Assembly (NCBI GenBank): GCA_031409775.1
Contig: JANNXY010000024.1
Span: 1 to 19,382 of the forward strand
Reading direction: 5' to 3'
DNA from: JANNXY01 sp031409775
Lineage (GTDB): Bacteria > Patescibacteriota > Minisyncoccia > Phycocordibacterales > CAIZIN01
DNA length: 19,382 bases
In this document: positions 14,207 to 19,382 of the stretch, piece by piece
Layout of the letters: each line of letters opens with the position of its first letter
Position numbering within the stretch: the first letter of the stretch is position 1
Notes under the pieces: generated by a model
Told to the model about the DNA's origin: nothing
The model's input: the letters and a program-made list of their open reading frames with translations, nothing else
The model's database searches: none
Translations under genes and position numbers: made by a program

Positions 14207-14822
14207 CCAGAGCAACAGCATCTCCCATCACTTCTTCGAGCGGTCTTTTGGCATCTACAACATACCCCCTCGGCGATTTGATAAATTCTAAATATCCAGC
14301 ACGAACAATCTCGTGATACGAAAGAGGCCTATTATCAAAATGATTAGGTTCCTCGCTTGAATCACTGTTCCTTCGAGAAATACCGATGTCTGGAGCTACA
14401 TCTAGGTAAATGTAGACTGGGCAAACAGTATTAATCTTACCCAAGATTACCTCTCGACACTCATAAAACAACGTGAGCAAAAGACTCCTATTATGCACAA
14501 CTTGGTATGCCCAAGTCGAAGCATCGAATCTATCTGTAAAGACATTTTTCCCTTGATCCAAGGCGGGCTTAATAATCTTTTCGAAATGATCGGCACGTGC
14601 AGCCATCATTCCAAGCAATTGTGTAGTGGGAGAAAGTGTTGGGGAAAGAACTTGATCGTCACGTAAATGACCCCTCATAATTTCACCAAACTTACTCCCG
14701 CCTGGCTCACGAGTAAAAACTGCGTCAGGATAAATCATTTTTAATCTTTCCATCAGAGTTCCCTTACCAGATCCATCACCCCCTTCTACTACAATAAATT
14801 TTCCTTTCTTTGAAGAACTCAT
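14187..14822 (-). CDS. tmk: Thymidylate kinase
   Basis: This 211-residue P-loop kinase phosphorylates dTMP to dTDP. It shows the P-loop VVEGGDGSGKGT (11-22), the TREPGGS substrate loop (37-43) and DRFDASTWAYQ (97-107), equivalent to the DR-Y/F-x-x-S-x-x-A-Y-Q motif. A lid region with arginines (around 147-165) follows. The length is normal. It starts 11 bases after the glyA stop on the same strand without its own -10 box, so the two genes form an operon. Together with thyX, dcd and the reductase nearby it makes a dTTP-supply group. Confidence 0.92.
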   Translation of the reverse strand: MSSSKKGKFIVVEGGDGSGKGTLMERLKMIYPDAVFTREPGGSKFGEIMRGHLRDDQVLSPTLSPTTQLLGMMAARADHFEKIIKPALDQGKNVFTDRFDASTWAYQVVHNRSLLLTLFYECREVILGKINTVCPVYIYLDVAPDIGISRRNSDSSEEPNHFDNRPLSYHEIVRAGYLEFIKSPRGYVVDAKRPLEEVMGDAVALVAKLLG

Positions 14823-14833
14823 ATGGTGGTAGC

Positions 14834-16009
14834 TTAGGCTTTCCTTAGTACTTCGTCAATCTTCTGAGCAATTTTCACAAAGTCTTTTTCTTTCTTGCCG
14901 CGAGTTGTTTCCGCTGGACTACCGAGTCGGATGCCCGATGGGTCAAATGGAGATCGGGTCTCACCAGGGATGGTGTTTTTATTACAGATTATCCCTGCCT
15001 TTTCCAACTTCGCTTCAGCGATACTACCTGAAATTCCCTTGCCTCCCATCCAAGTATCTACTAGTACCAAATGTGAATCCGTACCCCCAGATATCACTCT
15101 CCAACCGAGTTTGGATAATTCTTTGGCCAATACTTTAGCATTCTTTATTACTTGCTTTGCATAAGCTTTGAACTTTGTAGAATCATTTTCATTTAGAGCG
15201 ACGGCGATACCTGCGATCTGGCTCATATGCGGTCCGCCTTGGAGGCCTGGGAATACTGCTTTATTTATTTTCTTGCCTAGTTCCCGCGCATCAACCTTGC
15301 TAAATATCATCGCCCCACGTGGACCTCGGAGAGTCTTGTGGGTTGTAGTGGTCACCACATCTGCGTATTTAAATGGAGTTGGATACGCTCCGCCTGCCAC
15401 AAGTCCCGCGAAATGTGACATATCCACCATCATGATCGCACCACATTTGTCTGCGATTTCTCGAACCTTTTTGAAATCAACAATTCTAGGATATGCAGTA
15501 AACCCTACGACAATTACACTCGGATTCTCGCGCACAGCATCACGCTCCGTCTGATCATAATCTATCAATTCTGTTTCTGAATTAATTTGAATCGGCAACT
15601 GCTCCCAGAATTTACCAGTGATAGAAACTTTATGACCATGGGTGAGGTGTCCGCCAGATGTAAGAGGTAGGCCCATGATCTTGCTCCCCTTCTCTGCCAA
15701 GGCGAAATATACGGCGAGATTGGCTGGACTGCCTGATAATGGTTGGACATTCACTGACCAATTCTTATCAGCAAGTTTAAATAATTTAAGCGCTCTATTT
15801 TGACACAGTATTTCTAGTGAGTCAGTGTTGGTCTGTCCGCCATAGTATCGAGCATGCGGGTAACCCTCGGCGTATTTGTTATCAAATATAGACCCCAGTG
15901 CATCTAGCACATCCGCAGAGACATAGTTCTCCGACGGGATCAGATTTATCACCCCTTTCTGGCGCTTCTTCTCGGCTTCTATTAGCTTTCGGATTTGTAT
16001 ATCTTTCAT
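14834..16009 (-). CDS. glyA: Serine hydroxymethyltransferase
   Basis: This 391-residue PLP enzyme turns serine and tetrahydrofolate into glycine and 5,10-methylene-THF, the carbon donor for dTMP synthesis. Landmarks are NLIPSENYVS (22-31), YAEGYPHARYYGG (46-58), HLTHGHKVS (121-129), VDMSHFAGLVAGG with D196 and H199 (195-207), and the PLP lysine K225 in VTTTTHKTLRGPRG. I chose the ATG at 16009 because TTGTAA, 17 bp and TACAAT (16021-16016) precede it with exactly six bases between the -10 box and the ATG. A start 15 codons upstream would lie over this promoter. It is first in an operon with tmk and is divergent from thyX. Confidence 0.95.
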   Translation of the reverse strand: MKDIQIRKLIEAEKKRQKGVINLIPSENYVSADVLDALGSIFDNKYAEGYPHARYYGGQTNTDSLEILCQNRALKLFKLADKNWSVNVQPLSGSPANLAVYFALAEKGSKIMGLPLTSGGHLTHGHKVSITGKFWEQLPIQINSETELIDYDQTERDAVRENPSVIVVGFTAYPRIVDFKKVREIADKCGAIMMVDMSHFAGLVAGGAYPTPFKYADVVTTTTHKTLRGPRGAMIFSKVDARELGKKINKAVFPGLQGGPHMSQIAGIAVALNENDSTKFKAYAKQVIKNAKVLAKELSKLGWRVISGGTDSHLVLVDTWMGGKGISGSIAEAKLEKAGIICNKNTIPGETRSPFDPSGIRLGSPAETTRGKKEKDFVKIAQKIDEVLRKA

Positions 16010-16015
16010 AGCGAA

Positions 16016-16073
16016 ATTGTAACTCAAATGTAAGCACCTTACAATGTTGAACAAATAGAGAATATTGTATAAT
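16016..16073. promoter_or_regulatory. Divergent promoters for glyA and thyX
   Basis: Minus strand: TTGTAA, 17 bp, TACAAT (16021-16016), six bases before the glyA ATG. Plus strand: TTGAAC (16047-16052), 15 bp, TATAAT (16068-16073), 16 bases before the thyX ATG, giving a leader of roughly 10 nt. The two start sites are back to back in about 80 bp, which could allow joint control of the folate and thymidylate genes. Confidence 0.6.
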
Positions 16074-16089
16074 CTTAAATAACAAATTT

Positions 16090-17415
16090 ATGGATAAATC
16101 CACTCAAAAAATTATTACTAAACCAGACCATCAAATCATTGTCATAGACGATCAGACAGTCGAAGCAACTGCCATGCTCCAGGCCCTATATTCCAGGGAT
16201 CCGCGAAGTGTAAATATTCACCTAGAGCGAGTAAAGGAAGTTGGAGCAGAAAAGTTCATGGCTTCGTACTATGTTGGCTACGGACACAAGTCCATAGGTG
16301 ACTGTGGTACCACGACTGTATTTGCCGAGAATGTCAGCATCCTTGCCGCCAAAGCGATTCAAGATTGGAGACTATACAACGGTCAAGAAGCTAGTACTCG
16401 ATACCTAGATATGCAGGCCCAACCAGTGCTTAACCCTATCGGTAAGGCAGAGGGTGAAGAGATTCAGAAGGCATGGATGAGTCTGTACCGAGAAATTCTA
16501 GATGAATTAATTATTCACCTCAAAGAAAAATTCCCAAAAGGAACAGAGGAAAAGGAAATTGTTTACGATAAGGCTATCAAGGCCAAAGCCTTCGACACCG
16601 CACGGGGTTTCTTACCAGCAGGTGTAACCACATTTGCAAGCTGGCACACAAACCTCCGTCAAGCATATGATCACATACATTTGATGCAACATCATCCTCT
16701 CTCAGAAATTCGTGTTGTTGCAGAAAATATACTCACTGAGCTAAAGGTCAAATACCCCTCCAGCTTCAGCCACAAGACATACCCGGAGCAAGAAGATTAT
16801 TTAGTCAAATCAGTTGCAGCTACTAGTTACTATGATCGAGAAAAGGTTAGTGGATTTTCTTATGAGAGTACCGTACAGACTCCAAATCATGGTGCATGGC
16901 ATGATCTACTAACTTCTCGCCCACAGAAAACCGAACTTTCTGGAAAGTTTGAGAAATTCGGAATGATCAAGTTCTCTTATAGACTAGATTTCGGATCATT
17001 CCGTGATATGCAGAGACATCGCAGTGGAGTAAACGAGATGCCACTACTCTCGACCAAACACGGTTTCTTTCCTTGGTATCTAGAAAGTCTACCAGAAGCC
17101 CTGCGACAAAAGGCCGAGAAAGTGATTGCCGAACAAGAGAAGAGAATCGCCTCGCTTGATACTACTCCAGAAGAGAAACAGTATTATGTTGCACTAGGAT
17201 ATACCTGTGCCGGTGAGCTTACTGTGGGACTTCCGGGTGCAATCTATATCGCAGAGCTTCGATCATCACAAACAGTTCACTCAACCCTGCGAGTTGTTGC
17301 TCAGCAAATGGGAAATGCTTTAGCAGAGATAGTTCCAGATGCGGCACTTTATATAGACTATAGTGCAGATGAATGGAATACAAAGCGTGGTAACCAAGAC
17401 ATCGTCAAAAAGTAG
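16090..17415 (+). CDS. thyX: Tandem-domain FAD-dependent thymidylate synthase (ThyX family)
   Basis: The 441 residues are about twice the usual ThyX length and read as two fused ThyX domains. The N-domain (about 15-230) keeps GYGHKSI (63-69), QEASTRY (99-105) and LPAGVTTFASWHTNLRQ (175-191), but has DWR where the RHR signature is expected. The C-domain (about 240-435) keeps QRHRSGVNEM (308-317) and LPGAIYIAELRSSQTVHSTLR (381-401), but lacks the STRY part and the serine at the usual RHR-X7-S spacing. ThyX makes dTMP from dUMP with methylene-THF, FAD and NADPH, and its active sites lie at subunit interfaces, so complementary domains could form one site. The dcd, glyA and tmk neighbours support this role. 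The double length with degenerate motifs leaves activity unproven. Confidence 0.85.
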   Translation: MDKSTQKIITKPDHQIIVIDDQTVEATAMLQALYSRDPRSVNIHLERVKEVGAEKFMASYYVGYGHKSIGDCGTTTVFAENVSILAAKAIQDWRLYNGQEASTRYLDMQAQPVLNPIGKAEGEEIQKAWMSLYREILDELIIHLKEKFPKGTEEKEIVYDKAIKAKAFDTARGFLPAGVTTFASWHTNLRQAYDHIHLMQHHPLSEIRVVAENILTELKVKYPSSFSHKTYPEQEDYLVKSVAATSYYDREKVSGFSYESTVQTPNHGAWHDLLTSRPQKTELSGKFEKFGMIKFSYRLDFGSFRDMQRHRSGVNEMPLLSTKHGFFPWYLESLPEALRQKAEKVIAEQEKRIASLDTTPEEKQYYVALGYTCAGELTVGLPGAIYIAELRSSQTVHSTLRVVAQQMGNALAEIVPDAALYIDYSADEWNTKRGNQDIVKK

Positions 17416-17439
17416 CCGAGATTCTTCGGCTTTTTATTT
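17414..17439 (+). terminator. Intrinsic terminator after thyX
   Basis: AGCCGA-GATTCT-TCGGCT followed by TTTTTATTT. The stem begins within the TAG stop codon, so the terminator overlaps the gene's end. It implies that dcd, 42 bp further on, has its own promoter, possibly TAAAAT at 17439-17444. Confidence 0.8.
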
Positions 17440-17457
17440 AAAATAATTTGTAAATAC

Positions 17458-18138
17458 ATGGCATTATCTGACAAGAAAATTTTAGAAGAAATAAAGAAAG
17501 GTGATATCATAATTTCACCATTCAAGCGTGAAAATCTAGCAACATCGAGCTACGATCTCACTCTCGGTGAATATTTCTATCGCGAACAGCAACCCAAATA
17601 CAATCACAGCATTTACAATATCTGGAGTCAGTCACATATGGAACACGTCTGGGGTGCCGATAAGGTAGAAAAAGCAGTCAAAGCCAAAGACGCTTTCGAA
17701 AAATACAATTTCAACTGGGAGGGCATCTCACCAAACGACAAAGTGATTATGTTGCGACCCGGCGAAACGATCCTAGCTCATACAAATGAATTTATCGGTG
17801 GTAGAAACCATATCACTACAATGATGAAGGCTAGATCTTCTATGGGACGTAGCTTCATCGAAGTCTGCAAATGCGCAGGCTGGGGTGATGTGGGCTATAT
17901 CAACCGATGGACTATGGAAATCACCAACAATTCCAAGAACTATCTGATCCCACTAGTAGTAGGCCGTAGGATTGCTCAGCTCATATTCTTTGAAACAGGA
18001 CCTATTGCAGGAGATGATTATTCTGTTACTGGTAAATATAATCCAGGTAAGAACCTCGCAGAGTTAAAGAAAAAATGGAACCCCTCAATGATGCTCCCTA
18101 TGCTTTACAAAGATAGAGATATCAAGAAGAAGAAATAA
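17458..18138 (+). CDS. dcd: dCTP deaminase / dUTPase family protein
   Basis: This 226-residue trimeric-fold enzyme of the Dcd/dUTPase family would feed the dUMP branch used by ThyX. Landmarks are LATSSYDLTLG (27-37), the phosphate-binding KARSSMGRS (124-132), the catalytic-Glu region GDVGYINRWTMEITN with E154 (143-157), VVGRRIAQLIFFETGP (167-182) and the C-terminal lid YSVTGKYNPG (188-197). It is somewhat longer than a standard Dcd, with an insertion at about 45-92 and a basic tail ending KKKK. Deaminase, dUTPase or both cannot be settled from the motifs. The gene follows thyX on the same strand but after a terminator. Confidence 0.87.
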   Translation: MALSDKKILEEIKKGDIIISPFKRENLATSSYDLTLGEYFYREQQPKYNHSIYNIWSQSHMEHVWGADKVEKAVKAKDAFEKYNFNWEGISPNDKVIMLRPGETILAHTNEFIGGRNHITTMMKARSSMGRSFIEVCKCAGWGDVGYINRWTMEITNNSKNYLIPLVVGRRIAQLIFFETGPIAGDDYSVTGKYNPGKNLAELKKKWNPSMMLPMLYKDRDIKKKK

Positions 18139-18148
18139 AAAACTCAAG

Positions 18149-18676
18149 TTACAGCAATGCCGCAAATCGAGCATACGCCCCAGGATCACAAAGACGCTCA
18201 GCCAATTCATTTCTTTCATGCCGCCAAGACGCTGGTGCAGAATTGTTAAATGCATCAGCAATAATCATTTCCCCAAGCTCCCGATTTGTATCGAAATACT
18301 TTGGAGGATTAAGTCCAAATTTATCAACCATATCGGTAATAAATCTTGAAATACGTACCCCTGATTTTATGTAAATCTGCATTCCCTTATTACCAACCGT
18401 TTTTGCCCTTTCATATAATTCCACCCCTCTGCCATCTGATCCATCTGGAGAAAAGTAAACCCCAGCGACGAAATCCGCAAGCTCCGTAGCTAAGGCAAGA
18501 TCAAAAGAGCACACATTTTCGACGGTTTCAGGCTTCCAAGATTCAATATCGAATGCCCATTTCAAAAATCTTGTGGAACTTTGAAGTTGAGCTACAAGTT
18601 CAGCCACACGAAATCTCTGATCCTGTGGAACATGGGTAAGGCTGGTAGCCACGTAAACGAACGGTTCTTTATTCAT
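18149..18676 (-). CDS. Nucleoside 2-deoxyribosyltransferase-like protein
   Basis: This 175-residue soluble protein has features of the nucleoside 2-deoxyribosyltransferase fold: an opening strand FVYVATSLTHVP (6-17), an ATELADFVAGVYFSPDGSDG block (63-82) containing an acidic motif, and a glycine-rich RGVELYERAK (83-92) where E86 sits in the usual position of the catalytic Glu. KGMQIYIKSG (97-106) follows. Such enzymes exchange or cleave the base of deoxynucleosides and salvage nucleobases. Relatives of the fold cleave other N-glycosidic bonds, so the substrate is open. Its place between dcd and the reductase fits nucleotide metabolism. It converges on dcd with a 10-bp gap. Confidence 0.6.
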   Translation of the reverse strand: MNKEPFVYVATSLTHVPQDQRFRVAELVAQLQSSTRFLKWAFDIESWKPETVENVCSFDLALATELADFVAGVYFSPDGSDGRGVELYERAKTVGNKGMQIYIKSGVRISRFITDMVDKFGLNPPKYFDTNRELGEMIIADAFNNSAPASWRHERNELAERLCDPGAYARFAALL

Positions 18677-18732
18677 AATTTAATGTATCTGGAAACTATA
18701 TTGCTCTCTATGTCGATAAAAGTCAAACAGTG

Positions 18733-18738
18733 TATAAT
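18733..18738 (+). promoter_or_regulatory. -10 box of the dihydrofolate reductase gene, leaderless spacing
   Basis: TATAAT, then six bases (ATTCCC), then the ATG at 18745. The same nine-base string TATAATATY plus CCC occurs before the histidine kinase gene. Confidence 0.6.
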
Positions 18739-18744
18739 ATTCCC

Positions 18745-19248
18745 ATGAAAACATTCATCATCGCGGCACAGTCGGCGGACGGGTTCATAGCCAAAGACCA
18801 GAAACATCCAGCCTACTGGACAAGTCGCGAAGACAAGAAGCGGTTTGTAGAGCTCACCAAGCGAGCAGGTGTGGTCATAATGGGTCGAGCTACATTTGAA
18901 ACCCTCCACAAGCCCCTATCTGACCGTAGGGTGATAGTTTATTCTAGAAGCCCACTCACGCTCGATAATGCCGAGGTAACCAACCTCGCTCCACAGGTCC
19001 TCCTCCAGAAGCTCGAGGCTGAGGGCGTACAGGAAGTCGCGATCTGTGGAGGATCAGAGATATATACCCTATTCCTACAATCACAACTCGTCTCCAAGAT
19101 CTACCTAACTATAGAACCAATACTATTCGGCACCGGGATAGCAATGTTCAACACAATAATGAACGTGCACCTCAAGCTAGTAAATATAGAAAAAACCGAC
19201 GGAGGGTCGGTTCTTCTAGAATATGATGTTCATCATCACACAACTTAG
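18745..19248 (+). CDS. Dihydrofolate reductase-like protein
   Basis: This 167-residue protein of the DHFR/RibD-C fold reads MKTFIIAAQSADGFIAKDQ at the start. It then has a YWTSREDKKRF helix that places an acidic residue where DHFR has its catalytic Asp, VVIMGRATFETLHKPLSDRR with the MGR-x-T-(F/W)-E signature, VIVYSRS, and VAICGGSEIYTLFL for NADPH binding. It would reduce dihydrofolate to tetrahydrofolate. RibD-type pyrimidine reductases share the fold, but the MGRxTFE motif favours DHFR. I chose the ATG at 18745 because TATAAT lies six bases before it and an upstream in-frame ATG overlaps that box. It fits the thymidylate gene group. Confidence 0.82.
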   Translation: MKTFIIAAQSADGFIAKDQKHPAYWTSREDKKRFVELTKRAGVVIMGRATFETLHKPLSDRRVIVYSRSPLTLDNAEVTNLAPQVLLQKLEAEGVQEVAICGGSEIYTLFLQSQLVSKIYLTIEPILFGTGIAMFNTIMNVHLKLVNIEKTDGGSVLLEYDVHHHTT

Positions 19249-19266
19249 GCCCCTTCCACCTATAAC

Positions 19267-19295
19267 TTGATACATCCTCCATCTATCTGTATACT
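19267..19295 (+). promoter_or_regulatory. Promoter of the last, partial gene
   Basis: TTGATA (19267-19272), 17-bp spacer, TATACT (19290-19295), then six bases to the ATG at 19302. This is one of the best complete promoters in the window and has leaderless spacing. Confidence 0.65.
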
Positions 19296-19301
19296 GTAGG
19301 T

Positions 19302-19382
19302 ATGACAACCATAGATAAATACTCTCGTATGCGTCTTTTGTTAAATGAAAAGCAGTGGAGACAGTACCTCGCTACCGAAGCA
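19302..19382 (+). CDS. Partial gene, possibly a transposase N-terminus
   Basis: Twenty-seven codons are visible before the window ends: MTTIDKYSRMRLLLNEKQWR followed by QYLATEA. The pattern (K-Y-x-x-x-x-x-L-L-N-E-K-Q-W-R-x-Y-L-x-x-E-A) recalls the N-terminus of ISAzo13-like transposases, which continue into a helix-turn-helix. The evidence is only this short stretch, so the product is uncertain. The start is well supported by the promoter directly upstream. Confidence 0.4.
   Translation, partial: MTTIDKYSRMRLLLNEKQWRQYLATEA

Overview
The window looks like a chromosomal piece of a small-genome, Patescibacteria-like (Candidate Phyla Radiation) bacterium. This is inferred from short tightly packed genes, a diversity-generating retroelement (DGR) with an AAA+ ATPase target, a double-length ThyX-type protein, almost no Shine-Dalgarno sequences, and many genes whose -10 box lies exactly six bases before the ATG. 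The genetic code is standard: TGA is used as a stop, for example by the DGR target gene. No rRNA, tRNA or CRISPR array was seen.

Left part (1-4236): the start of an IS3-like transposase orfA runs off the left edge. Next comes a complete DGR: reverse transcriptase (155-1069, minus), Avd (1053-1391, plus, head-to-head with the RT), template repeat TR (1394-1503), and an 819-residue AAA+ ATPase (1777-4236, minus) whose last residues are the variable repeat VR (1793-1902). TR and VR are 110 bp each and differ at 17 positions; every difference is an adenine of TR in the coding sense. This is the direct signature of adenine-specific retrohoming. The odd points are the inverted avd, which makes the RNA downstream of TR antisense to avd, and a target with no secretion signal, so the diversified surface is probably inside the cell. 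Two related palindromes lie between VR and TR.

Middle part (4244-10643): a membrane-anchored HtrA-like protease without a PDZ domain, a TIKI/ChaN/EreA-like protein, small hypothetical genes (one of 53 residues, 6294-6455), a DUF6881-like protein, a divergent pair for glycan assembly (polyprenyl-phosphate sugar-1-phosphate transferase and a GT4 glycosyltransferase) with an inverted repeat between them, an unknown two-TM protein, and a MazEF-type toxin-antitoxin pair.

Right part (10685-19382): argS behind a single-domain response regulator, a sensor histidine kinase, and a dTTP-supply group: tmk and glyA (minus), then tandem-domain thyX and dcd (plus), a nucleoside deoxyribosyltransferase-like protein, and a dihydrofolate reductase. 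GlyA would supply methylene-THF, Dcd the dUMP/dUTP branch, ThyX dTMP, and Tmk dTDP. The window ends inside a new gene that may be another transposase.

Family calls rest on motif recognition by eye, with no database search. The TR/VR comparison, palindromes and promoter spacings were read directly from the bases.
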